Shown here one piece after another: positions 52,653 to 62,820 of a stretch of DNA of 64,000 nucleotides (positions are counted from its first letter, which is position 1; the number at the start of each line of letters is the position of its first letter). This stretch comes from an uncultured Burkholderiales bacterium (GTDB lineage Bacteria; Pseudomonadota; Gammaproteobacteria; Burkholderiales; Burkholderiaceae_C). The notes under the pieces are model-generated. The model did no database searches. It worked only from the letters and a program-made list of their open reading frames with translations, and was not told the DNA's origin. Both the position numbers and the translations under genes were made by a program. The stretch lies in the NCBI GenBank assembly GCA_903886485.1, contig CAISMH010000004.1, positions 31,305-95,304 of the forward strand, given 5' to 3'.

Positions 52653-53911
52653 CGCCGCAGATTGCTTTGGTGGATTGCAACAACTTCTATGTCAGTTGCG
52701 AAAGGGTCTTCCGTCCTGATTTGAAAAACGTCCCCGTTGTGGTGCTGTCAAACAACGATGGGTGTGTCGTGTCACGCGCCAACGAAGCCAAGGCTTTGGG
52801 TATCAAGATGGGACAACCTTGGTTTGAATGCAAGGCGCTGGCACAAGAGCACGGCATCCTTGCCTTGAGCTCTAACTACGCCTTGTATGCCGACTTATCC
52901 AATCGGGTCATGTCGATCTTGAGTGACTATTCGCCAAGGCATGAGGTGTATTCGATTGACGAGTGCTTTGTCGACCTCACTGGGACACCCAAGCTTCGAG
53001 ACGTGAGCTATGCCATGCGTGAGCGCGTCATCGCTTGGACGGGTATTCCCGTGTGCGTTGGCATTGGTCCTACCAAGACGCTGGCGAAGTTGGCGAACCA
53101 CATCGCCAAGAAGCACCCGAGGTCAAAGGGTGTTTTTAACTACAACGATCTCACACCGCAGCAACAAGATCGGTTACTCAGTCAGATGGCGGTGGGGGAA
53201 GTCTGGGGCGTCGGCCGCAGGATTTCGGCTCGACTGGCGGAGCACGGGATTCACACGGTTCAAGATTTGCGCATGGCTCACCCTCCCACCTTGCGAGCCG
53301 AGTTCGGCGTGGTGATGGAAAAAACACAACGTGAACTTCAAGGCGTCGCCTGCATCGATTTGCAAGAGGCGATTCCCGATAAAAAACAAATCGTGAGTAG
53401 TCGCTCTTTTGGTCAGACGGTGCGCGACATCGAGGTCTTGAAAGACGCCATGCGTACCTTTGTGGCCAATGCTTGTGCCAAATTGCGGGCGCAAGGTTCT
53501 CACGCCTCATTGGTACAGGTGTCGTTGTACACCAATCGATTCAGGAAAGACTTACCCCAATACAACCCATCGTTCACCCTGCCGCTGCCACAACCTACAA
53601 ACGACAGCCTCGTCGTCAATCGTTGGGCTGATGACCTGGTAGGAAGGCTGTTCAAACCTGAGTACGGCTACAAGAAGGCGGGGATCATGCTGGGTGAGAT
53701 AACCCCAGTGGGGCAATACCAAGCTGATTGGTTAGAACCAACGCAAGCAACAGATTCGCGATTAATGGACGCGCTTGATGGGTTGAACAAGAGGTTTGGT
53801 CGAGGGACTGTGAAGATTTCAACGCAAGGTGCTTTGACAGGCTGGCAGATGAGGCAAGAGCGCAAGTCGCCAAGTTACACAACGGATTGGGGATCTATCC
53901 CCTATGCATGA
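52649..53911 (+). CDS. umuC: DNA polymerase V catalytic subunit UmuC
   Basis: This is a 420-residue Y-family polymerase for damage bypass. Motifs are [16 protein letters not shown] (start), the [18 protein letters not shown] finger region, [12 protein letters not shown] with the catalytic Asp-Glu near residue 103 and [18 protein letters not shown] near 147. A C-terminal DUF4113 domain follows ([20 protein letters not shown]). It overlaps cho by 4 nt and is the last gene of the SOS operon. Confidence 0.96.
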   Translation: MTPQIALVDCNNFYVSCERVFRPDLKNVPVVVLSNNDGCVVSRANEAKALGIKMGQPWFECKALAQEHGILALSSNYALYADLSNRVMSILSDYSPRHEVYSIDECFVDLTGTPKLRDVSYAMRERVIAWTGIPVCVGIGPTKTLAKLANHIAKKHPRSKGVFNYNDLTPQQQDRLLSQMAVGEVWGVGRRISARLAEHGIHTVQDLRMAHPPTLRAEFGVVMEKTQRELQGVACIDLQEAIPDKKQIVSSRSFGQTVRDIEVLKDAMRTFVANACAKLRAQGSHASLVQVSLYTNRFRKDLPQYNPSFTLPLPQPTNDSLVVNRWADDLVGRLFKPEYGYKKAGIMLGEITPVGQYQADWLEPTQATDSRLMDALDGLNKRFGRGTVKISTQGALTGWQMRQERKSPSYTTDWGSIPYA

Positions 53912-54032
53912 ATATTGCCAATATTGCGTTTCAATTCATTGCTGCCTGTGTGTTCGTAAGTGCTAGTTATTGCCTAGAAATATTTTCTGCCAAACTATCG
54001 TGTCAAAGACAAAAATAACGAGGAGACTTCGC

Positions 54033-56150
54033 TTGACTACCCATTCCGAAACAACCGTTGTACGCACATCGAAAGACGGTGACCTGCTGGTCGTCACGAT
54101 TGACCATCCCCCAGTCAACGCTATCAGCGTTGATGTGCGTCGCGGCTTGATCGCTGCGATAGATCAAGCAGAGGCGGATGCAAGTGTCAAAGCTGTGCTG
54201 CTGCTGGGGGCGGGGCGTGCGTTCATCGCGGGGGCGGATATCCGTGAGTTTGGTCGCCCGCCCATGCACCCCATCTTGCCTGAGGTGTGCAACCGCATGG
54301 AAGCCTGCACCAAGCCTGTGATCGCGGCCATTCATGGTCCCGCATTGGGAGGTGGGTTAGAGGTGGCGATGGCCGCTCACTACCGCTTGGCTATGCCCGA
54401 CGCCAAGCTGGGACTACCCGAAGTACAACTCGGCCTGTTGCCAGGCTCTGGCGGTACGCAGCGTGCGCCACGTTTGATGGGCGTGGAAGCGGCCGTGAAT
54501 TTAATGCTCAGTGGCCGACACATGCAAGCCCAAGAAGCCCTGCAATGCGAGCTGGTGGATCAGTTGGGCGAAGGGACGGATGTGCTTCAAGCTGGTTTGA
54601 CCTTCGCACGCGAGTTGCTGGCACGCGCTGCACCCGTTCGACGCACCCGTGATTTGAATGCCATCCAGGTGGGTGGCGACCATCCCATGGAAGTGCTCGC
54701 CAAAATTCAGAAAGAGGTCGAAACCAAATCGCGCGGCTTGTTCTCGCCGCTGAAGGTGATTGAGGCGGTGCGTGCTGGTTTGCAAATGCCGTTTGATGAA
54801 GCACTGGCCAACGAACGCCAATTGTTCTTGCAGTGCATTGACAGTCCACAACGCGCAGGTTTGATTCACGCCTTCTTTGCAGAGCGTGAAGTATTGAAAG
54901 TGCCAGAGGTCAAAAACGTCGCCCCACGCGCGGTGACCCGCGTGGGCGTGATTGGTGGCGGCACCATGGGCGCGGGCATTGCGGTGTCCGTGCTCGATGC
55001 TGGCTTGCCAGTGACGATGATCGAACGTGATGACGAGGCGCTGGCCAGAGGCCGACTCAACGTGGAAAAGGTTTACAACGGATTGATCACCAAGGGTCGT
55101 ATGACCGAGCAAGCCAAAGCGCAAGTGATGGCGCGTTTCAGTACCAGCACAAACTACGACGCCTTGGCGCAAGCCGACTTGGTGATAGAAGCGGTGTTTG
55201 AAGAAATATCGGTCAAGAAGGCCGTGTTTGCAGAGTTAGACCGCGTGTGCAAACCTCATGCGGTGATTGCGACCAACACGTCGTACTTGGATATCAACGA
55301 AATTGCCAACAGTGTGTCGCGCCCGCAAGACGTGATTGGCCTGCACTTTTTCTCACCAGCCAACATCATGAAGCTGCTTGAAATCGTGGTGCCCGAGAAA
55401 GTGAGCGCAGATGTGGTGGCCACGGCGTTTAGCTTGGCCACACAGCTCAAAAAAGTACCCGTGCGCGCGGGTGTGTGCGATGGTTTCATCGGCAACCGCA
55501 TCTTGGCGGTGTACCGCGCCGCTGTAGACCACATGATGGAGGACGGTTGCTCACCATACGAGATTGATGCCGCCCTCCGTGAATTTGGTTACCCCATGGG
55601 CCCATTCCAAGTGTCCGATCTGGCCGGTGGTGACATTGGCTGGGCCACCCGTAAACGCCGTGCAGTCACGCGTGACCCCAAAGCGCGTTATGTGCAAATT
55701 GCCGATCGCATTTGCGAACGCGGCTGGTTTGGTCAAAAAACGGGTCGCGGTTATTACCTCTACCCCCAAGGTTCACGCGCAGGTGTGCCCGACCCCGAGG
55801 TGTTGCAGATCATTGATGCTGAACGCGTTCGCGCCAACATTCAACCGCATGCGTTGTCGCCAGATTTGATTGTTCGCAAATACATGGCGGCCATGGTCAA
55901 CGAGGGGGCGAATGTGGTGCACCAAGGCATTGCCTTGCGCCCCTTAGATGTGGACGTGACGTTCGTGCATGGCTACGGATTTCCGCGCTATCGTGGTGGC
56001 CCCATGAAATACGCCGACATGGTGGGCTTAGAAAAAATATTGGCTGATATTCATGAGTTTGCTAAGCAAGACCCCGTGTTTTGGCAAGCCTCGCCACTGT
56101 TGGTGCAGTTGGTGAAAGACGGCAAAAACTTTGACAGTTTGAACCGCTGA
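54033..56150 (+). CDS. Bifunctional enoyl-CoA hydratase/3-hydroxyacyl-CoA dehydrogenase (FadB/PimF-like)
   Basis: The protein has 705 residues. An N-terminal crotonase domain (1-190, [14 protein letters not shown] and [17 protein letters not shown]) is fused to an NAD-binding 3-hydroxyacyl-CoA dehydrogenase ([14 protein letters not shown] near 300). It performs two steps of beta-oxidation. I prefer the TTG start at 54033, which has GAGGAGA 7 nt upstream; another TTG at 53970 gives a longer, unlikely start. It begins the 54-63.8 kb operon and resembles PimF of pimelate operons. Confidence 0.92.
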   Translation: MTTHSETTVVRTSKDGDLLVVTIDHPPVNAISVDVRRGLIAAIDQAEADASVKAVLLLGAGRAFIAGADIREFGRPPMHPILPEVCNRMEACTKPVIAAIHGPALGGGLEVAMAAHYRLAMPDAKLGLPEVQLGLLPGSGGTQRAPRLMGVEAAVNLMLSGRHMQAQEALQCELVDQLGEGTDVLQAGLTFARELLARAAPVRRTRDLNAIQVGGDHPMEVLAKIQKEVETKSRGLFSPLKVIEAVRAGLQMPFDEALANERQLFLQCIDSPQRAGLIHAFFAEREVLKVPEVKNVAPRAVTRVGVIGGGTMGAGIAVSVLDAGLPVTMIERDDEALARGRLNVEKVYNGLITKGRMTEQAKAQVMARFSTSTNYDALAQADLVIEAVFEEISVKKAVFAELDRVCKPHAVIATNTSYLDINEIANSVSRPQDVIGLHFFSPANIMKLLEIVVPEKVSADVVATAFSLATQLKKVPVRAGVCDGFIGNRILAVYRAAVDHMMEDGCSPYEIDAALREFGYPMGPFQVSDLAGGDIGWATRKRRAVTRDPKARYVQIADRICERGWFGQKTGRGYYLYPQGSRAGVPDPEVLQIIDAERVRANIQPHALSPDLIVRKYMAAMVNEGANVVHQGIALRPLDVDVTFVHGYGFPRYRGGPMKYADMVGLEKILADIHEFAKQDPVFWQASPLLVQLVKDGKNFDSLNR

Positions 56151-56175
56151 TTAGAAATTCATTGAAGGAATATGC

Positions 56176-57363
56176 ATGCGTGAAGCGGTTATTGTTTCCA
56201 CGGCTCGTACACCACTGACGAAGTCGCACCGTGGTGAGTTCAACGCGATCTCTGGGGCTGAGTTGGCGTCGCTCGCTGTCAAGGCTGCGGTGACGCGTTC
56301 AGGCGTGGACCCCCAGTTCATTGAAGACGTGGTGTTGGGTTGCGGTTATCCCGAGGGGCGTCTAGGGCGCAATGTGGCTCGCGCCAGTGTGATTCGCGCT
56401 GGCTTGCCCTTGCAAATTGCAGGCGCAACCGTCAGCCGTTTTTGTGCCTCGGGTTTGCAAGCCATTGCCATGGCGGCAGGGCGCATCGTGGTGGACGGCG
56501 CGCCGGTGATGGTGGCGGGTGGTCTAGAGAGTATTTCTGGTTTGCGTCGCAGCTCAGGCACGACCATCGATGACGGCATTGACCCGTGGATTGCGCAACA
56601 CAAACCTGACTTGTACTTGCCCATGATCGAGACCGCGGACATCGTGGCCCAGCGCTACAACATCAGTCGCGAAGACCAAGATCGATTTTCAGTTGAAAGC
56701 CAACGCAAGACAGCCGAGGCGCAAGTGGCTGGTCGTTACAAAGATGAAATTATTTCGGTCACCACCACCATGGCTGTGACGGATAAAGCCACCAACGAAG
56801 TGACTTATCAAGAAGTGACCGTCGACCACGACACCAGCAACCGCCCAGGCACCAGCTACGAGTCGCTGGCGAAGTTACAGCCAGTGCGTGGGGAGGGGCA
56901 ATTCATCACTGCGGGAAATGCCTCACAACTCTCAGATGGTGCATCCGCCTGCGTGATGATGGATGCCAAGCTGGCTTCTCAGTTGGGCGTGCAACCCTTG
57001 GGTGCATTTCGTGGCATGGCACTGGCGGGCTGCGAGCCTGACGAGATGGGCATTGGTCCGGTGTATGCCGTGCCCAAGCTATTGGCACGTCATGGCTTGA
57101 CGGTGGAGGACATTGACTTGTGGGAACTCAACGAAGCCTTTGCATCTCAATCCATTTATTGCCAAAAGACCTTGGGCATTCCAAGTGAGCGCCTGAATGT
57201 GAATGGTGGCGCGATTTCTTTAGGGCATCCGTTTGGCATGACAGGTGCCCGCTTGGCGGGACACATTTTGCTTGAGGGCCAACGCCGTAAAGCCAAGTGG
57301 GGCGTGGTTACCATGTGCATCGCGGGTGGCATGGGTGCCGCAGGCTTGTTCGAAATTTTCTGA
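56176..57363 (+). CDS. Acetyl-CoA acyltransferase (thiolase, PimB-like)
   Basis: This 395-residue thiolase cleaves 3-oxoacyl-CoA with free CoA. The nucleophilic Cys90 lies in [16 protein letters not shown], the histidine motif is [19 protein letters not shown] near 350 and the second cysteine [10 protein letters not shown] is near the end. It lies 25 nt after the FadB-like gene, as pimB follows pimF in the pimelate operon apart from the ligase. Confidence 0.93.
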   Translation: MREAVIVSTARTPLTKSHRGEFNAISGAELASLAVKAAVTRSGVDPQFIEDVVLGCGYPEGRLGRNVARASVIRAGLPLQIAGATVSRFCASGLQAIAMAAGRIVVDGAPVMVAGGLESISGLRRSSGTTIDDGIDPWIAQHKPDLYLPMIETADIVAQRYNISREDQDRFSVESQRKTAEAQVAGRYKDEIISVTTTMAVTDKATNEVTYQEVTVDHDTSNRPGTSYESLAKLQPVRGEGQFITAGNASQLSDGASACVMMDAKLASQLGVQPLGAFRGMALAGCEPDEMGIGPVYAVPKLLARHGLTVEDIDLWELNEAFASQSIYCQKTLGIPSERLNVNGGAISLGHPFGMTGARLAGHILLEGQRRKAKWGVVTMCIAGGMGAAGLFEIF

Positions 57364-57375
57364 CCAGGGATCAAT

Positions 57376-58563
57376 ATGGATTTGAACTTTACGCCGCAAG
57401 AAGAGGCATTTCGCGACGAGGTGCGTGCCTTTTTGGCGCAGAACCTGTTTCCTGAGTTGTCTGCCAAAGTGCGTGCAGGCGAACATTTGACGAAAGCCGA
57501 GATGGAAGGCTGGCATGCCAAGCTTCATGCGCGCGGCTGGCTGGCCAATCATTGGCCCAAAGAGTGGGGTGGCCCAGGTTGGCACGCGGTTGAAAAATTC
57601 ATTTTTGAAAACGAATGTGCCTTGGCGCATGCGCCTCGCATTGTGCCGTTTGGCGTGAGCATGCTCGGACCGGTGTTGATGAAGTACGGCAGCGAAACGC
57701 AAAAAGCGTACTGGCTCCCACGCATCTTGGATGGCTCGGATTGGTGGTGTCAAGGCTACTCAGAGCCAGGGTCTGGTTCTGATTTGGCGTCTATCAAAAC
57801 CTCCGCTGTGCGTGCGGGTGATCACTACATCGTCAATGGCCAAAAAACATGGACGACGCTGGGCCAATACGCCAACATGATTTTCTGCCTCGTGCGCACA
57901 GACCGCGAAGCCAAGTCGCAATCGGGTATCAGCTTCTTGTTGGTGGACATGCACTCGCCTGGCATCGAGGTACGCCCCATCATCACCTTGGATGGGGCGC
58001 ATGAAGTGAACGAAGTTTTTTTCACCGACGTCCAAGTGCCTGTGGCCAACTTGGTGGGCGAAGAAAACAAAGGCTGGACTTACGCCAAATATTTGCTCAC
58101 CTATGAGCGCACCAACATTGCGGGTGTGGGCTTCTCCGTGGCGGGTTTAGAAAAACTCAAAGTGGTGGCAGAGCGTGTGCGCTGCAATGGCAAGCCTTTG
58201 TCGCAAGACCCGCTGTTTGCCGCACGCATGGCCAAGGTTGAGATTGACTTAGAGAACATGAAGACTACCAATATGCGTGTCATCGCTGCCGTGGCAGGCG
58301 GTGGTGCGCCAGGCGCTGAGAGTTCAATGCTGAAAATTCGCGGCACTGAAATTCGCCAAGAGATTTTGTCACTGACGCGTCGCGCCATGGGGCCTTATGC
58401 CGCACCTTATGCGTACGAGCAGAGCGACAACGAGGAGCCATTGGGGGATGAGGCGGCTGCTCAGGCGGCTTCGTCTTATTTCAACAACCGCAAGTTGTCG
58501 ATCTTTGGTGGCTCGAATGAGATTCAGAAAAACATCATTTCCAAAATGATCTTGGGCCTGTGA
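57376..58563 (+). CDS. Acyl-CoA dehydrogenase, large subunit type (PimC-like)
   Basis: The protein has 395 residues. The FAD and substrate motif is WWCQGYSEPGSGSDLASIKT (about 123) and the end is FGGSNEIQKNIISKMILGL. The usual C-terminal YEG glutamate is replaced by GG, and Glu244 (LLTYER) is placed where isovaleryl- and ChsE4-type enzymes keep their catalytic base. Such proteins form heterotetramers with a degenerate partner, here the next gene. Probably oxidises a dicarboxyl-CoA; this is inferred from operon order. Confidence 0.9.
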   Translation: MDLNFTPQEEAFRDEVRAFLAQNLFPELSAKVRAGEHLTKAEMEGWHAKLHARGWLANHWPKEWGGPGWHAVEKFIFENECALAHAPRIVPFGVSMLGPVLMKYGSETQKAYWLPRILDGSDWWCQGYSEPGSGSDLASIKTSAVRAGDHYIVNGQKTWTTLGQYANMIFCLVRTDREAKSQSGISFLLVDMHSPGIEVRPIITLDGAHEVNEVFFTDVQVPVANLVGEENKGWTYAKYLLTYERTNIAGVGFSVAGLEKLKVVAERVRCNGKPLSQDPLFAARMAKVEIDLENMKTTNMRVIAAVAGGGAPGAESSMLKIRGTEIRQEILSLTRRAMGPYAAPYAYEQSDNEEPLGDEAAAQAASSYFNNRKLSIFGGSNEIQKNIISKMILGL

Positions 58564-58592
58564 TGGCTGGCAGCGTGTGAAAGGAAGAACCC

Positions 58593-59729
58593 ATGGATTT
58601 TGAACATACACAAGACCGCCGCATGCTGAGGGACAGCTTGAACCGTTTTGTTTCAGAGCAATACGGGGCAGACGTACGCAACCAGATCGCCTACGGTGCA
58701 CAAGGGCATAGCCCCAAGTTGTACGCACAGTTGGCTGAGTTGGGAACCATCGGCGCGTTGTTTCCAGAGGAGGTTGGCGGCTTTGCAGGCGCGGGCTTTG
58801 ACATCAGTGTGGTGTTTGAGTGCTTGGGTCGAGGCATCGTGCCTGAACCTTTGTTGGGCGCTTTACTCGTGGGACGTGCACTGATGTTGGTCGGCACTGA
58901 TGCTCAAAAAGAACAGCTGCAGAGTTTGATGGACGGCACGGCCATTGCTGCTTTGGCCCATGACGAGCCAGGCGCACACCATGAGTTGAGCCATGTGGCC
59001 ACAACCGCCAAACGTGAGGGCGCACATTGGGTGCTCAACGGCGTGAAGGGTTTGGTGAGTTTTGGGGAGAAGGCCGATTGCTTATTGGTGTCCGCGCGCA
59101 CCTCAGGGGGCACTGACAGCGATTCAGGCATCAGCTTGTTCCTTGTCGCAGGCCAAGCGTCAGGCATCACACGTCGATCGTTCAACCGTATTGATGGTGG
59201 TCGCGCTTCTGAGTTGGTGTTTGATCACGTTCAAGTACCGGCCGATGCTTTGCTGGGATCAGAGGGCGCAGCTTACAGCGTGCTCGAACGTGTGCGTGGC
59301 TACGCTTTGCTGGCCTTGTGTGCAGAAGCCTTGGGTGCGATGGATGTGGCCAAGGATCAAACCTTGGAATACCTGCGCACACGCAAACAATTTGGCGCCC
59401 CCATTGGTAGCTTTCAGGCCTTGCAACATCGCATGGTCGATGTGTTGCTAGAAGTGGAGCAAGCGCGTTCAGCTGTCATCAATGCCGCAGCCGTTATTGA
59501 CACGCAAGATCGTGTGGTGCGAGAAAAAGCCTTGTCTGCTGCGAAGTACAGCATCGGCCGCATCGGCACATGGGTGGCCGAGGAAAGCATCCAATTGCAC
59601 GGCGGCATTGGCATGACTTGGGAGTTACCCCTGTCCCACTACGCCAAGCGCTTGGTGATGATTGACCATGAGTTTGGTGACGAAGACCATCACTTGGCAC
59701 GTTTCATCGCGTTGAGCCAAACGCACTGA
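58593..59729 (+). CDS. Acyl-CoA dehydrogenase, small subunit type (PimD-like)
   Basis: This 378-residue family member starts MDFEHTQDRRMLRDSLNRFV and ends with QLHGGIGMTWELPLSHYAKRL, as in the FAD-supporting partner of heteromeric acyl-CoA dehydrogenases. It follows the large subunit after 29 nt. Together they would perform the first oxidation of the acyl-CoA. Both lie in the order seen in pimelate (pimC, pimD) operons. Confidence 0.89.
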   Translation: MDFEHTQDRRMLRDSLNRFVSEQYGADVRNQIAYGAQGHSPKLYAQLAELGTIGALFPEEVGGFAGAGFDISVVFECLGRGIVPEPLLGALLVGRALMLVGTDAQKEQLQSLMDGTAIAALAHDEPGAHHELSHVATTAKREGAHWVLNGVKGLVSFGEKADCLLVSARTSGGTDSDSGISLFLVAGQASGITRRSFNRIDGGRASELVFDHVQVPADALLGSEGAAYSVLERVRGYALLALCAEALGAMDVAKDQTLEYLRTRKQFGAPIGSFQALQHRMVDVLLEVEQARSAVINAAAVIDTQDRVVREKALSAAKYSIGRIGTWVAEESIQLHGGIGMTWELPLSHYAKRLVMIDHEFGDEDHHLARFIALSQTH

Positions 59730-59741
59730 GCAAGGAAGCCC

Positions 59742-60542
59742 ATGTCACCCGTATTAGTAACCCGCCGAGAAGGCGCTGTGTTGGTTTTGTCTAACAACAA
59801 TGTGGCAGCGCGCAATGCCCTGAGCCTTGCGTTCTACGCCGCCGTGACCGATGCGTTGCGTGATGCCGCCTGTGACGCCTCCGTGGGGGCCATTGTTCTC
59901 ACGGGCGAGGGAGGGCACTTTTGTTCGGGCGGTGACTTGCGTCAACTGGCCAAGCGCCGTGACCTGTCTGTGCAGGAGCGGCGTGTGCGGCTCGAAGGCT
60001 TGCATGATTTGATTCGTGCGGTGCGTGACTGCCCCAAGCCTGTGATCGCGGCCGTTGAAGGCGCAGCAGCAGGGGCAGGGCTGTCACTGGCCATGGCATG
60101 CGATATGTTGGTGGCTGCGAAAGATGCAAAGTTCACCGTGGCTTATGTGAAGGTGGGTTTGACGCCCGATGGCGGTGCGACCGCATTCCTTGCCGAGTTT
60201 GTGTCACGTCAAGTGTTGACGGAGTTGTGTTTGACGGGCGCGGCTCTCAGCGGTGAGCGCATGCATGCTTTGGGCGCAGTCAATCGACTGGTCGAGTCTG
60301 GACATGCCCTGTCAACAGCCATTGAATTGGCGGCTGAAATTTCTACTGGCCCACAGCATGCCATGAGCCGCATCAAAACCTTGTGCCACCAAGCGATGCG
60401 CAATTCTTTAGGTGATCAATTAGAGCTCGAGGCACAGTTCATGGTCGAGGCCATGGGCACGGATGAGTCGAAAGAGGGCATTGAAGCCTTTCTGAGCAAA
60501 CGTTCACCCAACTACACCCAGCTACGTCAGGCCAGCGAATGA
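59742..60542 (+). CDS. Enoyl-CoA hydratase/isomerase family protein
   Basis: This is a 266-residue crotonase-fold protein. The oxyanion-hole segments are GEGGHFCSGGDLRQLAKR (about 52) and EGAAAGAGLSLAMACDMLVA (about 103). It could hydrate or isomerise a chain that the FadB-like protein cannot. The stop overlaps the next start by 4 nt (ATGA). Confidence 0.9.
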   Translation: MSPVLVTRREGAVLVLSNNNVAARNALSLAFYAAVTDALRDAACDASVGAIVLTGEGGHFCSGGDLRQLAKRRDLSVQERRVRLEGLHDLIRAVRDCPKPVIAAVEGAAAGAGLSLAMACDMLVAAKDAKFTVAYVKVGLTPDGGATAFLAEFVSRQVLTELCLTGAALSGERMHALGAVNRLVESGHALSTAIELAAEISTGPQHAMSRIKTLCHQAMRNSLGDQLELEAQFMVEAMGTDESKEGIEAFLSKRSPNYTQLRQASE

Positions 60543-61774
60543 GTACAACTGCTTCACATTCAGAAGATGATTTTCCTTTGGCAGGCATTCGTGTGTTGGA
60601 CCTGTCACGTGTGTTTGCAGGTCCCATGTGTGGCATGGTCTTAGGTGACTTTGGTGCGGAAGTCATCAAGGTAGAGCACCCAGGCCGCGGCGACGATACC
60701 CGCGATTGGGGGATTCGCATTGGCAAGACCGAGACGACTTACTACAACAGCATGAACCGCAACAAGCGGTCCATCACCGTCGATCTTCAATCGAGCGAGG
60801 GTTTGAAAATCATTCACGACTTGGTCGCGCAGTGCGATGTGGTCATTCACAACTTCAAAACAGGTGGCGCTGAAAAACTTGGCATCGGCTACGCACAACT
60901 CAAAGCCATCAAGCCGGATTTGATTTATTGCGCAGTGGCTGGCTACGACACCAGTGGCCCCGAAGCGCGTCGCCCCGGTTACGACTTGGTGATTCAAGCC
61001 GAAGCTGGCTTGATGGCGCTCAATGGCGATGCCCACATGCCTCCGCTCAAGTTTGGCGTGGCGGTGGTCGATTTGATGACGGGGATGTATTCGGCGCAAG
61101 CGATTTTGGCGGCGCTGTTGCGTCGTGAGCGTCGCGGTGTGGGCCAGCTCATTGAGATGGCTTTGTATGACTGTGGTTTGTCTGTCTCGGGCTATTACGG
61201 CTTGGACGCCTTGCAACTCGGTCGTGACCCCGAACGCTATGGCAATGCGCACCCTTCGATCGTGCCCTATGGCATGTACGAGGCGGCAGACGGCCCACTC
61301 ATCATTGCCGTGGGCAATAACGCGCAGTTCGACAAGTTTTGTCGGCAAGTCATCTTGCGTCCAGATATCGTCGAAAACCCGCTGTTTGCCACCAATGTCG
61401 AGCGAGCCAAAAATCGCAAAGAGTTGGGCCCCATGCTCAAGGCCTTGATTCAATCGTTCCCGCGTGAAGTTTTGCTAGAGCGTTTGACGGCGGCTGGCAT
61501 TCCTTGTGGCAAAGTGGCTGGCTTGCACGAGGCGCTGACGAGTGAGCGAACCCGACGAGGCCACCTGATACAGGACATGCCGCATCCGCTGGTGGGCACC
61601 ACGCCTGTGTTTGCTCCGCCTTACCGCTTAGATGGACAACGCTTGCCGATACGCAACGCACCGCCCACCTTGGGCGAAGGCACACGCGCTGTCTTGCAAG
61701 AACTTTTGGCGATGAGCGACAGCCAGCTTGAGGCATTGCAGGCGTCGGGTGTGCTGACCTTGCCAAACAAGTGA
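60539..61774 (+). CDS. Class III CoA-transferase (CaiB/BaiF family)
   Basis: This 411-residue enzyme moves CoA between carboxylic acids through an aspartyl-CoA intermediate. The catalytic aspartate is Asp178 in VVDLMTGMYSAQAILAALL, and the start region DFPLAGIRVLDLSRVFAGP is typical. In this operon it takes the place of an acyl-CoA ligase, so it probably activates the free acid at the cost of another CoA ester such as succinyl-CoA; the donor is unknown. Confidence 0.92.
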   Translation: MSTTASHSEDDFPLAGIRVLDLSRVFAGPMCGMVLGDFGAEVIKVEHPGRGDDTRDWGIRIGKTETTYYNSMNRNKRSITVDLQSSEGLKIIHDLVAQCDVVIHNFKTGGAEKLGIGYAQLKAIKPDLIYCAVAGYDTSGPEARRPGYDLVIQAEAGLMALNGDAHMPPLKFGVAVVDLMTGMYSAQAILAALLRRERRGVGQLIEMALYDCGLSVSGYYGLDALQLGRDPERYGNAHPSIVPYGMYEAADGPLIIAVGNNAQFDKFCRQVILRPDIVENPLFATNVERAKNRKELGPMLKALIQSFPREVLLERLTAAGIPCGKVAGLHEALTSERTRRGHLIQDMPHPLVGTTPVFAPPYRLDGQRLPIRNAPPTLGEGTRAVLQELLAMSDSQLEALQASGVLTLPNK

Positions 61775-61798
61775 TGGCGCTAATGACTGGAGATGTCT

Positions 61799-62797
61799 AT
61801 GTTTTCTAAACACACACGGCCTTGTATGTTGCGCTGGGTCTTGATGATGGCTTTATTCGGGGGGCTTGCCAGTGGTGTGCAAGCGCAGCAGGGCAGCACG
61901 CCGGATAGAACCATCAAACTGGTTGTGCCATTCCCAGCAGGTGGTCCGACAGACACTGCCTCGCGCATCGTGGGGCAACGCTTGGCTGAACGACTCAAAC
62001 AAACAGTCGTGGTTGAAAACCGAGCCGGTGCTTCTGGCGCGATTGCCGCCGCACAAGTGGCCAAAAGCACACCAGACGGCACTACCTTGATGATGTTGGC
62101 CACCCCCACCATGCTGGCCCCGCACTTCAATAAGGCAGCAGGCTATGACACCACCAAAGACTTCATGCCGGTTGCCACCGTGTATGACTTGCCCATCGTC
62201 ATTGTGGTCAACCCCACGCTGTTACCAGATGTGACTGATTTGGCGAAGCTCATCGCTTACGCCAAGGCGCAGCCCAAGCCGATGAACTACACCAGTTCAG
62301 GCGTAGGCAGTTTTGGACACCTCAGCATGGAGTTGTTGCAACAGCTGGCAGGCTTTGAAATGCAGCACGTGCCCTACAAAGGTGGTGTGCCAGCCATCAC
62401 TGACACGATCGGGGGCGTGGTGCCTGTCATGTATTCGGATTTGGTCGCAGCGCTGCCACACATCAAGTCGGGCAAGCTGCGTGCGATTGCCATTGGGTCA
62501 CCCCAACGCGTGAACGTCGTGCCCGATGTCAAGACCATTTCGGAGCAGGGCATCAAAGGCTATGACGCTGTGTCTTGGGGTGGCTTGCTCGTCGCCAAAG
62601 GCACGCTGAAAGTCATGGTTGATAAATTAGCCAGCGAAGTTCAAGCCATCTTGTTGGACAAAGAAGTGCAAGACCGATTGCGTGATGCCGGATGTCTTGC
62701 GAACTTTGAGGGCCCCGCTCAAATGGGGCAGCGGATTCAGAATGACTACGCCAAATGGGGGCGTGTGATTCGAGATCGAAGCGTGACAAATGATTGA
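61799..62797 (+). CDS. Bug/TctC-family binding protein of the beta-oxidation operon (first)
   Basis: This 332-residue exported protein has a signal peptide with cleavage near VQA-QQG, then RTIKLVVPFPAGGPTDTASR. Two ATG codons are six bases apart; the second (61799) has GGAG at the correct 6-nt spacing, while the first touches it. It follows the CoA-transferase after 24 nt. Bug proteins that bind adipate-like dicarboxylates are known, which fits the operon, but the ligand is not shown. Confidence 0.91.
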   Translation: MFSKHTRPCMLRWVLMMALFGGLASGVQAQQGSTPDRTIKLVVPFPAGGPTDTASRIVGQRLAERLKQTVVVENRAGASGAIAAAQVAKSTPDGTTLMMLATPTMLAPHFNKAAGYDTTKDFMPVATVYDLPIVIVVNPTLLPDVTDLAKLIAYAKAQPKPMNYTSSGVGSFGHLSMELLQQLAGFEMQHVPYKGGVPAITDTIGGVVPVMYSDLVAALPHIKSGKLRAIAIGSPQRVNVVPDVKTISEQGIKGYDAVSWGGLLVAKGTLKVMVDKLASEVQAILLDKEVQDRLRDAGCLANFEGPAQMGQRIQNDYAKWGRVIRDRSVTND

Positions 62798-62820
62798 TAA
62801 AAAGCTGGAGACAAACCATC

